DNA of 64,000 nt from Alteromonas halophila. GTDB lineage: Bacteria; Pseudomonadota; Gammaproteobacteria; Enterobacterales; Alteromonadaceae. The stretch is from contig NZ_BMXP01000002.1 of assembly GCF_014651815.1 (NCBI RefSeq), positions 186,001-250,000 of the forward strand, read 5' to 3'. This document shows positions 8,654 through 17,746 of the stretch, one piece after another (within the stretch, counting starts at the first letter, position 1; every line of letters begins with the position of its first letter). The notes beneath the pieces are model-generated. The model did not search any database. It worked only from the letters and a program-made list of their open reading frames with translations, and was not told the DNA's origin. A program made the position numbers and the translations under genes.

Positions 8654-9413
8654 GTGCAACGCGTTACAAGCCGAGCTGTCACGCTTTTACTGGCATTGAG
8701 TTTTGCCCTCTCTGCATACGGCAAAGACTCTGTTATCCGCTTTTACACTGAAATTGCGGCCCCGTTTTATTGGCTCGATGAGAATGATCAGCCACAGGGG
8801 GCGAGTCTTGAGCTGGCAACCGCTGTGGCAGACAAGGCGAAGCTAAATGCCACTGTCGAGCACCTGGCCTGGGCGAGAGCCTATTACGAAGCCACATCAT
8901 CCCAATGTGGTACTTATTTCCGTCCTCAAAACACCGGCGCGTGAGTCTGAGTTTCAGTGGCTGGGGCTGGTGCATGTAGCGCGTGCCTCGTTTATCAGGC
9001 TGACAGCGCGAGAACAGCTCTATATCGATAGCCCTGAACAGGCCCGACAATACCGGGTAGGGACGATTCGTGGTTATGGTGCAGCCAGCTATCTGAAAAA
9101 ACAGGGTTTTGTTGAAAATGAAAATCTGTTTCTGGCAACCAATCCGGAACAGCTCTGGTCCATGCTGTATAGTCAGCGAATAGACCTGGTGTTGTCCAAC
9201 CTGGAAACCGACCGCTATGAAATAGCGAGTATTGGCCTGGATCCCGACAAAGTAACTGCCATTCATAACGTCGAGGCGCTGAATCTGCAGCTGCAGATGG
9301 CAACCGGGCTTTCGACACCTGAAGATACCGTTGAAAGCATTCGTAAAGCTCTGCACCAGCTGAAGGAAGGCGGCGATTATGAGCGCATCATGCAGAAGTG
9401 GGGGCTGTTGTAA
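8654..9413 (+). pseudogene. Frameshifted periplasmic solute-binding protein (SBP_bac_3 type)
   Basis: Two plus-strand frames together make one extracellular solute-binding protein of the polar-amino-acid type. The first (from GTG 8654, stop at 8942-8944) gives a signal peptide and the lobe I start, through WARAYYEAT. The second, one base out of phase, continues with PNVVLISVLKTPARE and runs to a normal end (DYERIMQKWGLL). The join lies near 8895-8905; removing one base there restores a continuous product of about 252 residues. No transporter permease or ATPase gene is adjacent, which fits the stand-alone binding proteins common in Alteromonadales. The break may be a real mutation or a sequencing error. 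Confidence 0.8.
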
Positions 9414-9575
9414 CGTACAGAAATTACCACCACGCTTTTCCCGCACCGGCGTTCCCCGCTAAACGTTCAGTCGCCTTTGCAAAAAGGGTATGAAAGTTCA
9501 GACGTGCTACAAAAATTACACAAAAACATTCAGATACATTCTGTGTAGACTATGCTTTTCTGAAACGGACTTGTC

Positions 9576-12500
9576 ATGGGGTGGTTTTTGCGGTCAATTA
9601 ATCCGACTCTCTTGCTGTTATTGCTGCTTCCCAGTCCAGCGTGGGCATGGGCAGAAAAGATACAGGCATTGCCAGCTATTACATTTACCCTTGTATTCTG
9701 GGCACTTGTCGGCCTTGCGGCGCTGTTTTGTGTGCTGTATCTGGTTTCACGTATTTCTGCAAAGCGTTATCAGAAAGCGCGGGATAAACAGCAGTCCACC
9801 AGTACGCAGCTACAGGCGCAACTTGATAGCCTGAGCACCGGTATTGTGCTGTTAAGTGACCAGCAGCGCATTATGTATGTAAATCGCACGGGGGCTTACC
9901 TGCTTGGTAAAAAAGCCGATGCACTTCTTGATACTGAACTGACAGCCGCAATGCCCGAAACACTCAGCCACGATTTGCTGCATGCTCTTGCCGGTGCCAG
10001 AGAACAGGTGCTGCAATGTAAGTTACCATCACGGGACCGCCACTACCGGGTGAGAGTTACCCCTAAAATGCCCGATGTGACCGGCTGCGCCGCCCAGGTG
10101 CTGCTGGAAGATGTCGATCGCCTGCAGCATGAAATTGATAAGGGAGACGCGCTTGCCGGGCACCTGAGCGCACTGTGGGACACGGCGCAAACGGGGTTAA
10201 TTCGTCTCGATACCGGTTCCGGAGACGTCACGGTCAGCGCATCACTGGAGAAGTGGCTTGAACAGCCGCCCGTCACCGGCGATGAGATTGCCGGGATATT
10301 CTCTGACAGCGATAAGCCAGCAGTTTCTGAGCTTATCAACCGGGCCAAAGACGGCGAGGGTGACACTATCGAGGTCACGCTTAACAGCACGGGTCGTGCG
10401 ATACCAGTATGGCTAACATCCCGCTGTGCCACGCACACGCTGCATGACACGCCGCTTATTCATCTGACGCTGACAAGCCGTGAGCGAGAACTACAACACG
10501 AAGCTGACGCGCAGAATGCGAAAAAACGTTACCAGTCCTTAACCGCGTTGCTGCCTCAGGCTTGTTACCTTACCGATGCAGACCTGAAACTAACAGAGTG
10601 TAACCGCAGTTTTGCCAAGGTGTTCGGCGTCGATCCGATGCGCGTGAAAGGTAAACCAATTACCGAAATAAGCTGCTTCAATGACGCGATGGCGTCACTG
10701 CATCTGAACCTCGAAACCGCCATGCCCAAGCATGCTACCGTTACCTTAGCTCTGGCAGATGATCTTAAGAAAACGCTTAAGGTGCATGTTCAGGCTGTGT
10801 ATGAGGACGGCAAGCGCACCGGGATCCTGGGTATCGCCGAAGATATTACCACGCAGGTACAGCTTGAAAATGATCGCCAGCATGCGGTGAAACGTCTGCA
10901 TGCCTTTATTGACCGGGCTCCGATGGGCGTTGTGGTGTTTGACGGCGACGATAAAATAAAAGAGGTAAATCATACGGTTACCCGCCAGCTAGGGCTGTCG
11001 GCCGATGAAATCAGGCAGCGCACCTTTTATGACATGTTCAGTCAGGGCGATCAGGCAGGCCGGGCGGCCAGAAAGCTGCATCGCCATGACCAGTTTTCCG
11101 AACTGCCAGCCTTGCTTAACAGTAACGGCAAACCCGTCTCCACAACGCTCTATGCCAGTAAAATTAATGAACTGCCTCAGGAGTTTGTGTGCTGGATTGG
11201 CGGGCGCGAAGAGCAGGATTATCTGAATGACCGGTTCGAGCGTCTCATCAAATATGCCAGTGTGCCGGTGGGAATACTGGAGGAGCAGGGATTTAGTCAC
11301 TTAAATACTGCTGCCTGCGTATTTTTTGGACTGCATGATGAGGACGAACTGCTTGGCAAGGGCCCCGATGAGGGCTTACTGAATGACAATGAGGAGAAAG
11401 CCCGCCAGCTTAGTGAGAAACTCAGTACGGCCCGTCATCAGGGGCAGGTGCAGACGTTTACGTGGCAACATACGTTTCGCGGTCAGTCATTACCCTGTGA
11501 GCTGACGCTCATTCCGGTACTGCGTGACGGCGAGCTACAATCGGTGATCTGCATTTGGGTCGATTTACGGGCGCTGGAAAAAGCCAACGCGGCACGTACC
11601 GAGGCACTGCAGTTACGCGAGGCGGCCGAAAAAGAAGTTGCCGAAAAACAACAACTGCTGGCCTCCAGTCAGAGTAAGCTGGAAAAGCAGTCGGCCACCC
11701 TGGCACAGACCGAAGAAAGTCTTGCGACGACCGAGCAGAAACTCTCTGAAGCCGAAGAAGACCTGTCGGAAAAAATGGGCACCATTACCGATCTTCAGCA
11801 GGCCCACAAAGACATTAGCGAACATCTGGCCAGCCTGCAGGGCGACTATGCCCGCAATAAAAACTTACTGGCGCAGAGTCAGCAGGCAAATGCCGATCTT
11901 GAAGCACAACTGAAACAGTCCAGCGCCAAGGTAGGTCGTCTGGAGGCGCAGCGCAATCAAATAGCCGATAAGCTGCAATACAGTGAAAAGCAATATCAGC
12001 AGGCTCAGGCACAGCTGGACGAGAGCAAGAAGGAAACCGAACGGTTGCGCGAGGCACGCCGGGAGCAGGAGCAGGAAGTTGAGCAGTACCTGTCGCAAAT
12101 CACCAGCCTCAAAGACTCCATTGGCGACAAAGACAAACAGTTGTCTGACGTCAGCGGCCAGATCAATGCCCTGCAGTCGCAGTTAGTCAGTTCGGGTGAG
12201 GCGTCAGATAAACTACGCGAGCAGCTTGCCAATCAGCGTAAAGCCAGCGACAGGGCCGAGAAGCAGCGCCGTGAAATTGAGCTGGCCTGTCAGGCCGCCG
12301 AAGCTGAGCTGGCGGCCAAAGCCCGCAATATTGAACATTTGCAGCATGAAATGCAGATGCTTGAGAAAATGTCGCAGCAGGAGAAAGGCGACATGGAAGC
12401 TTACGCCAGCCAGCTCCAGCAGGAGCTGGAAGCCAAACAGTCGCAGTTAAGTCAGACTGAATCCGCGCTTGAGAAAATTCGCGCGCAGTCGGAAGCCGAT

Positions 12501-14498
12501 CAGCGCGAGAAAGCCCAGCAACAGGATGTGCTGGCGAAATTGCAGCAGGAAATGCAGCAGGCTGAGCAGCAGGCGAAAGCGCAGCAGGAGAAAATGGCGA
12601 CCCTCGACGCCGAGCGTAAAGCGGAGCAGCAGCGCATGCAGGAGGCCCTGCAAGCCAAGCAGGCGCAGTTAAGTGAAACAGCGCGCAACCTCGAAGAGGC
12701 GAAAAAGCAGAACGAAGATGCCGCAGCAGAAAAAGCCCGGCAGCAGGCCATGCTGGACAAACTGCAACAGGACATGCAAACCACCCGCGACGAGGCAGAG
12801 GCGCAGCAAGCCAGGCTCGCGGCGATGAGTGCCGAGCGCAAAGAAGAGCATGCAAAACTGCAGGAAGACCTGCAGGCCAAGCAGAAACAGCTTCAGGAAA
12901 CCAAGTCATTCCTGCAGGATGCCAAACAACAAACCGAATCAGAAAAAGCCGAGAAGGCCCGCCAGCAGGCCATTTTTGAAAAACTCAAGTCTGAGCTTGC
13001 GACCATGGAAGCCAAATCAGCCGAGCAGCAACAGGCCATTGCCGAGACCGACAAGGCGCGCCAGGCCGAACAACAGGCCATGGAAGAGAAGCTGGCTGCC
13101 CGCCAGAAGCAGCTTGAAGAAACCCGCGCAGAACTGAGTGCCCGTCAGCAGCAAATGGACGAAGAGAAGCAGGCCCGCCAGACACAGCAGGCCTTGCTGG
13201 AGAAACTGCAGTCAGAAATGGCCAGCATGGAAAAACGTGCGCAAGAGCAGCAACAGGCCATGTCGAGTAGCGACAAGCGGCGTGCGGAAGAACAGGCCCG
13301 GCTGGCCAAAGAGCTGGAAGGCAAACAGCAGCAACTGGAAGAGGCGCGTAAAGAGCTTACCGCCAGACAGCAGCAGATGGACGCCGAGAAACTGGCCCGT
13401 GAAGAGCAGCAGGCCATGTTAGAACAACTGAAGTCAGAATTGTCAGATGTGGCGCAGCGCGCTGAGAAACAAAAAGAAATGATGAGTGGCAGTGATGAGC
13501 AGTGGCGCAGGCATCACGAAGAAATCGAAGCGCAGAAGAAGCAATTGCAACAGGCACTCAGTCAGGCTGAAAATCAGAATACGTCTATGCAGTCGCAGCT
13601 TGAACAGAGCCGCGAGGCGCTGACGCAGGCCGAGAGCAAGGTTTCCAGGACCATAAGCGAAGAGCAGAAACTGCAAAGTGAGCTGAATACTGCCCGCGAG
13701 CAGGCAGCATCGTTACGTGAGCGTCTGGCGCAGCAGGAGGCGCAGGAGGCACAGCTGCAGTCACAGGTGAGATCGCAGCAATCCGCGCTGAAAGAACGTG
13801 AGCAGAGTATCAGTGATCTGCAGGCCAAACAGAAGGCGCTGGCCGACAAGCTCTCTGCCATCGAGAAAGAGTACGCACAGACCAAAGCTTCGCTCAGTCA
13901 GCAGGACTCCAGTCAGAGTGAACTTAGTGATCAACTGAAACAGCTGGAAAGCGAGCTGCTGCAAAGCAAGTCACAGCTGGATACCAAGGAAAAAGCGTTA
14001 CAACAGGCGCAGACCAAACTGAAAGACAGTGAGCATAAACTGGTCGAGCAGGAACAGGCGCTGGTGGACGCGCAAAAAGCTGAGCTGCAAAAGGAAAATG
14101 CCGACGACACGCCGAGCCGGCCAGTGCCGGCCTTTGCCAAAGCCCCCATGCCTGCCGACCCCATTGTCTGGTTTGATTTGCTGCCGTACCTGCAGCAAAA
14201 CGAACAGGTGGGGTCGCTTGCACAGTCACTGACCAGCCTGATGGATAACCTCAGCGAAGCGGTAGAAGGAGTGGAGCAGGCCGTGATGGAGGACAGTCGT
14301 GGCAAGATCCTGACCAGCAGCCGCAAGCTGGTCAGTGTGATAAAAACTGTTCAGTCTGATCCACTCAATGACATGGCTGCCCGGCTTCAGGCCGACTATG
14401 AATCGAATAACTTCGATAATATTTCGATTTTCTGGCCCACTGCCAGACAAAACCTGATGAAAACGTTGCGGGTGATTTACTCTCACCTGCATGAGTAG
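9576..14498 (+). CDS. Giant membrane PAS/coiled-coil protein
   Basis: This 1640-residue protein has two hydrophobic segments at the N-terminus (about 10-25, signal-like, and 36-58). It then has about five PAS-like domains between residues 75 and 665; the clearest are at 315-430 (LTDADLKLTECNRSFAKVFG) and 440-545 (APMGVVVFDGDDKIKEVNHTV). A very long Glu/Gln/Ala-rich coiled coil runs from about 670 to 1505 and includes an internal 74-residue repeat. The last 120 residues form a helical domain (WFDLLPYLQQNE to the end) with the look of a histidine-phosphotransfer bundle but without a HxLKG motif. No kinase, GGDEF, EAL or methyl-accepting domain is present, so its output is unknown. It is a single-gene unit. 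Confidence 0.85.
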   Translation: MGWFLRSINPTLLLLLLLPSPAWAWAEKIQALPAITFTLVFWALVGLAALFCVLYLVSRISAKRYQKARDKQQSTSTQLQAQLDSLSTGIVLLSDQQRIMYVNRTGAYLLGKKADALLDTELTAAMPETLSHDLLHALAGAREQVLQCKLPSRDRHYRVRVTPKMPDVTGCAAQVLLEDVDRLQHEIDKGDALAGHLSALWDTAQTGLIRLDTGSGDVTVSASLEKWLEQPPVTGDEIAGIFSDSDKPAVSELINRAKDGEGDTIEVTLNSTGRAIPVWLTSRCATHTLHDTPLIHLTLTSRERELQHEADAQNAKKRYQSLTALLPQACYLTDADLKLTECNRSFAKVFGVDPMRVKGKPITEISCFNDAMASLHLNLETAMPKHATVTLALADDLKKTLKVHVQAVYEDGKRTGILGIAEDITTQVQLENDRQHAVKRLHAFIDRAPMGVVVFDGDDKIKEVNHTVTRQLGLSADEIRQRTFYDMFSQGDQAGRAARKLHRHDQFSELPALLNSNGKPVSTTLYASKINELPQEFVCWIGGREEQDYLNDRFERLIKYASVPVGILEEQGFSHLNTAACVFFGLHDEDELLGKGPDEGLLNDNEEKARQLSEKLSTARHQGQVQTFTWQHTFRGQSLPCELTLIPVLRDGELQSVICIWVDLRALEKANAARTEALQLREAAEKEVAEKQQLLASSQSKLEKQSATLAQTEESLATTEQKLSEAEEDLSEKMGTITDLQQAHKDISEHLASLQGDYARNKNLLAQSQQANADLEAQLKQSSAKVGRLEAQRNQIADKLQYSEKQYQQAQAQLDESKKETERLREARREQEQEVEQYLSQITSLKDSIGDKDKQLSDVSGQINALQSQLVSSGEASDKLREQLANQRKASDRAEKQRREIELACQAAEAELAAKARNIEHLQHEMQMLEKMSQQEKGDMEAYASQLQQELEAKQSQLSQTESALEKIRAQSEADQREKAQQQDVLAKLQQEMQQAEQQAKAQQEKMATLDAERKAEQQRMQEALQAKQAQLSETARNLEEAKKQNEDAAAEKARQQAMLDKLQQDMQTTRDEAEAQQARLAAMSAERKEEHAKLQEDLQAKQKQLQETKSFLQDAKQQTESEKAEKARQQAIFEKLKSELATMEAKSAEQQQAIAETDKARQAEQQAMEEKLAARQKQLEETRAELSARQQQMDEEKQARQTQQALLEKLQSEMASMEKRAQEQQQAMSSSDKRRAEEQARLAKELEGKQQQLEEARKELTARQQQMDAEKLAREEQQAMLEQLKSELSDVAQRAEKQKEMMSGSDEQWRRHHEEIEAQKKQLQQALSQAENQNTSMQSQLEQSREALTQAESKVSRTISEEQKLQSELNTAREQAASLRERLAQQEAQEAQLQSQVRSQQSALKEREQSISDLQAKQKALADKLSAIEKEYAQTKASLSQQDSSQSELSDQLKQLESELLQSKSQLDTKEKALQQAQTKLKDSEHKLVEQEQALVDAQKAELQKENADDTPSRPVPAFAKAPMPADPIVWFDLLPYLQQNEQVGSLAQSLTSLMDNLSEAVEGVEQAVMEDSRGKILTSSRKLVSVIKTVQSDPLNDMAARLQADYESNNFDNISIFWPTARQNLMKTLRVIYSHLHE
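12414..13625 (+). repeat. Tandem 222-bp repeats in coiled-coil coding region
   Basis: Five successive units in phase with the reading frame begin their shared (A/D)xLxKL-type core at 12525, 12747, 12969, 13191 and 13413, exactly 222 bases (74 codons) apart. A half unit precedes them: the AKQxQLS core at 12432 recurs at 12654. The last unit carries a shift of about 12 bases. Shared elements are EKARQQ, LxxLQxEM and KQxQLEEx. The units have diverged, so the duplication is not very recent, but the exact period shows how the coiled coil grew. Confidence 0.85.
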
Positions 14499-14594
14499 TG
14501 CATTATCACTGACTAAGTATCGGCGCGTCCGTTGTGGACTGAGAAGAAAGGCAATGGCGGTGTTGACACGTACTTATTATTCGCATGTGCAAAG

Positions 14595-14624
14595 CGCCCC
14601 CAGGCTTAAATTTGCCTGGGGGCG
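14595..14624. terminator. Strong hairpin after the permease gene
   Basis: A perfect eleven-base-pair GC-rich stem (CGCCCCCAGGC pairing with GCCTGGGGGCG) with an eight-base loop lies between the two convergent genes. On the minus strand it is followed by CTTTGC, so it probably ends the permease transcript. Confidence 0.65.
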
Positions 14625-14646
14625 ACTGTGACCGCTCATACGCAGA

Positions 14647-16125
14647 CTAGTTGAATGTGCTGATGATTGCGGGGATCCCCGGAAACATGCCAATAATTGC
14701 CATTACCGTGCACAGTACAACAAATGTAATGCCGGGAATGATCCAGCGGCCGGTTTTGCCCAGTTCGCTGGCACGGTCTTTACAGCCGACCATACCGATA
14801 TTGTCCAGCAGCATCGTGAATGACCAGCCAAATACCGGATTGACCAGTACTGACGACACCACCACCAGCGCCGCCGATTGTGTGGTCTTGCCTTCCCGGG
14901 TCATTTGCATACCGGCCTCCATCAGCGGCAGGAAAACCCCTACAATCAGGGCGACAGACAGTACCGGCGGCCACACTGCCAGATCCATGGGGTAGCCCCA
15001 CAGTGCAGCAATAACACACAAGACGCCGGTTACGACTGCGCCTGCCGGGATAGGGCGCCGGGCGATGGATGCCGGAATGATGTAGGTTCCCCAGGATGAC
15101 GCAATATTACCGCCTCCCAGCATACTGCCGACGGCCTGCCGTGTAGATGCAGCGATCATGGTATCGTCAATGTTCATCTGTACTTTTTGCGTCTTTTTGG
15201 GATAGCTGATTTTCTGAAAGACCTGATGGCCAAGAAAATCCGGTGACCACATTGCGACCGCCAGCACGGCAAAAGGCAGAACCGCGACAAAGTGTGACCA
15301 GCCAGGCAGTCCCAGTTGCCAGCCGGTGCTTTCGCCCCACCAGTAGGCAGGGTTAAGGTTAGGTACACCCGGCGCGGTGGTGAACTCGAACGGTGCGCCC
15401 ATCGCCAGTGCGAGAACCGCGGCAACACCGGCGCCCAGCGGAATCGCCAGCCAGCGCTTTTTGATATGCTCAAGCCAGGCGTAAAGAACAATAGTCACGA
15501 TCAGTACGACGAACGCAAGGTACCCCATGTCGAAACCCTCGGCCCAGGCAAACAGTTTCTTCACCTGCCCGGTAATGCCAATAAATCCAAGGTAAAGCAG
15601 TAAGCCGCCGCACACGCCGTTACTGGTAAGTTTGGCCAGAATACTGCCGCCGCGTGTTATTCCCAGTAGCAAACCAAATAGGCCAATAAGTAAACCCAGT
15701 GCCATTGGATGACCACCTGAGGCGACAATGATCGGGACCAGGGGAAGCAAGGGGCCATGTGTACCGGCAAGGTTGGCTGTGGGATTAATAAATCCTGACA
15801 CCAGTATGGCGAACAGCACGCCAGCAATCAGCAATTCAAAACGCACATTCTCAATGACAAAGTCGGAGGACAGACCGAGCGGGGCAGCAAACGCGCCGAC
15901 CACGGCCGCCACCATCACAATTTTTCCAATGGTTGCGGCCATGCCCGGCACCAGATCTTCAAACTCAAACCGGTAGTCGCGAAGCGGCAGATTAGGCCGC
16001 CATCGTCGCGGCGACATGATAGACAGTTCATGATCAAGGTAGTCTGCGCGGCTGGCAAATGCAGTGGCAGGTTGCGATTGTGATGCATAGTCAGATGATT
16101 GCTCGTAAGACACACCGTACCTCAA
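14647..16125 (-). CDS. Multi-pass membrane permease (SulP/NCS2-like, possibly DUF3360)
   Basis: This 492-residue protein has a hydrophilic N-terminus of about 60 residues and then 11 to 13 hydrophobic segments. Motifs such as FINPTANLAGTHGPLLPLVPIIVASGGHPMA cut across by glycine-rich helices recall the SulP and xanthine/uracil permease fold; the proteobacterial DUF3360 family comes to mind but could not be checked. It should be an inner-membrane transporter, probably for an organic or inorganic anion; the substrate cannot be read. It lies downstream of the VOC gene on the same strand, separated by about 150 bases and a hairpin, so it is likely a separate transcript from that gene. Confidence 0.75.
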   Translation of the reverse strand: MRYGVSYEQSSDYASQSQPATAFASRADYLDHELSIMSPRRWRPNLPLRDYRFEFEDLVPGMAATIGKIVMVAAVVGAFAAPLGLSSDFVIENVRFELLIAGVLFAILVSGFINPTANLAGTHGPLLPLVPIIVASGGHPMALGLLIGLFGLLLGITRGGSILAKLTSNGVCGGLLLYLGFIGITGQVKKLFAWAEGFDMGYLAFVVLIVTIVLYAWLEHIKKRWLAIPLGAGVAAVLALAMGAPFEFTTAPGVPNLNPAYWWGESTGWQLGLPGWSHFVAVLPFAVLAVAMWSPDFLGHQVFQKISYPKKTQKVQMNIDDTMIAASTRQAVGSMLGGGNIASSWGTYIIPASIARRPIPAGAVVTGVLCVIAALWGYPMDLAVWPPVLSVALIVGVFLPLMEAGMQMTREGKTTQSAALVVVSSVLVNPVFGWSFTMLLDNIGMVGCKDRASELGKTGRWIIPGITFVVLCTVMAIIGMFPGIPAIISTFN

Positions 16126-16235
16126 GGTTGTTGAAGGAGCGGCCAGTCTAGGTGGCAGTGTACTGAGTCACAATGCGACTTGGGTCGTAGATGCTTGGTG
16201 TACCTGTGCGAATCTGCTTTTAACCACAAGGGTAG

Positions 16236-16263
16236 CGACAGGCGTCCCGCAGGACGCCTGTCG
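16236..16263. terminator. Hairpin after the VOC gene
   Basis: A perfect twelve-base-pair stem (CGACAGGCGTCC pairing with GGACGCCTGTCG) with loop CGCA lies directly downstream of the minus-strand VOC gene. There is no strong T-run, so efficiency is uncertain. Confidence 0.55.
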
Positions 16264-16276
16264 TTGCGGTGACGCG

Positions 16277-16777
16277 CTAATAAGCGCCTTCACTGTAGAT
16301 TAATTCATAGCTATGGCTGTAAATTTCCAGGATATTACCGAACGGATCTTCCATATAAATCATGCGGTAAGGTTTCTCGCCGGGGTAATAGTAGCGCGGT
16401 TCCGGCATGCGCTTTTTACCGCCGGCGGCGACGATGCGATCGGCCAGTGCTTCTACATTTGGATCCTGCACACAGAAATGGAAAATTCCGGTCTTCCAGT
16501 ATTCAAAATTATTATCCGGATTGGTCTGGTCGTTAAACTGGAAAATCTCCACACCTACCCGGTCACCGGTAGACAGGTGGGCGATTTTAAAGCTGCCCCA
16601 GCCAGGTCCGAAAACATCTGAACACATCTCACCAATGGCACTGTCATCTTCCTCTATGGTGGTCGGTTCCATAATCAGATACCAGCCCATTACCTGGGTG
16701 TAAAATTCAACCGCTTTTTCGACATCCGGTACGGAAATACCAATGTGAGAAAAAGTACGGGGATATACGTTAGTCAT
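16277..16777 (-). CDS. VOC-superfamily protein (glyoxalase/dioxygenase type)
   Basis: This 166-residue protein is a vicinal-oxygen-chelate enzyme. It has an N-terminal HIGISVPDVEKAVEFYTQVMGW module and a C-terminal module ending in MEDPFGNILEIYSHSYE. The likely metal ligands are His in HIGIS, His in GIFHFCVQDP and Glu in NILEIYSH. The start at 16777 is chosen because AGGAGG lies eight bases upstream; a longer frame to 16816 lacks such a site. The gene is divergent from a LysR regulator, with an inverted repeat between them, so it is a likely target of that regulator. The substrate (a methylglyoxal adduct, an aromatic diol or other) is not clear. Confidence 0.85.
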   Translation of the reverse strand: MTNVYPRTFSHIGISVPDVEKAVEFYTQVMGWYLIMEPTTIEEDDSAIGEMCSDVFGPGWGSFKIAHLSTGDRVGVEIFQFNDQTNPDNNFEYWKTGIFHFCVQDPNVEALADRIVAAGGKKRMPEPRYYYPGEKPYRMIYMEDPFGNILEIYSHSYELIYSEGAY

Positions 16778-16820
16778 AAATTGCCTCCTGTGTTGGTTGT
16801 TAATTAGCCTACACAAGCGG

Positions 16821-16843
16821 TATGATTACGTAAAATTATCATA
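16821..16843. promoter_or_regulatory. Candidate LysR operator in divergent intergenic region
   Basis: The inverted repeat TATGAT-N11-ATCATA lies between the divergent VOC and LysR genes. Its T-N11-A geometry is that of the LysR-type binding box, and its place suggests that the regulator controls both itself and the VOC gene. Confidence 0.5.
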
Positions 16844-16869
16844 TTTAATAAAATCGAGTATATTTTGTA

Positions 16870-17739
16870 ATGATAAACACGGTGTGGCTACAGACATTTT
16901 GCGTGCTGGCTGAGGTAGGCCAGTTTACGCGCACAGCAGAAAGGCTGTATATGACGCAGTCTGGCGTCAGTCAGCATATAAAAAAGCTCGAAGAACAATT
17001 GGGTACGCCTTTATTACTGCGTGACGGCAAACAGTTTAGCCTGTCCGATGCGGGCAGAAAGTTGTATCAGGAAGGCCAGCAGATATTACAGGCACTAAGC
17101 AATGTGGCGCAGCACATTGGTGATGATCCTGCTTTTGAAGGCACGGTGCGGATAATGTCACCGGGTAGCCTTGGCCTTAAATTGTACCCGCATTTACTCG
17201 ACTTGCAGGTGTATCATCCTCAGCTTAGCGTTGAGTACCGGTTTGCCCCTAATCATGATATTGAGAACGGTGTTGTTAGCGGTGACGCGGATCTGGGGTT
17301 TGTGACCCGTCCTTCTGACAGCCCGCTGCTGCATTGTCAGCCAATTGCACAAGAGCAGTTACTGCTGGTAACGCCAGCGTCGGTTGCCGTCCCCCACTGG
17401 CAGGACTTGTGTGCGCTGGGCTTTATTGATCACCCCGACGGCGACTATCACGCCTCACTTCTGTTGCAGCCCAACTACCCACAGTACAAAGGCAGCAAAA
17501 CGTTTACACGAAAAGGATTTTCTAATCAGATTGGTTTAATACTGGAGCCGGTCAGCAGAGGCTTAGGCTTTACCGTACTGCCTGCTTACGCGGTGGCGGC
17601 GTTTGATAAGTCTGCGCAAATCCGCACACATACCCTGACAACGCCGGTCAGTGAAACTATTTACTACTGTTGCCGGCGCGGGGAAGCCCTGCCACGCCGG
17701 TTGACCACCGTGTTAGACGAAGCCAGGAAATGGTTGTAA
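16870..17739 (+). CDS. LysR-family transcriptional regulator
   Basis: This 289-residue protein has the LysR arrangement. An N-terminal winged helix covers residues 1-60 (WLQTFCVLAEVGQFTRTAERLYMTQSGVSQHIKKLEEQLG), here cited only as the family signature, and an effector-binding domain of the periplasmic-binding fold follows from about residue 90. The AT-rich intergenic region to the divergent VOC gene holds a T-N11-A inverted repeat. It is eight bases from the end of the convergent PrpD-type gene. The effector is unknown. Confidence 0.92.
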   Translation: MINTVWLQTFCVLAEVGQFTRTAERLYMTQSGVSQHIKKLEEQLGTPLLLRDGKQFSLSDAGRKLYQEGQQILQALSNVAQHIGDDPAFEGTVRIMSPGSLGLKLYPHLLDLQVYHPQLSVEYRFAPNHDIENGVVSGDADLGFVTRPSDSPLLHCQPIAQEQLLLVTPASVAVPHWQDLCALGFIDHPDGDYHASLLLQPNYPQYKGSKTFTRKGFSNQIGLILEPVSRGLGFTVLPAYAVAAFDKSAQIRTHTLTTPVSETIYYCCRRGEALPRRLTTVLDEARKWL

Positions 17740-17746
17740 CAGCCAG

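Noticed and set aside
8733..9446. 237-codon minus-strand frame over the binding-protein pseudogene
   Set aside because: It is the antisense of clear SBP_bac_3 coding sequence.
12187..12909. 240-codon minus-strand frame inside the PAS/coiled-coil gene
   Set aside because: It is antisense to repetitive coiled-coil codons, is rich in Ala, Pro and Arg, and has no ribosome-binding site; it is a shadow of the repeat.
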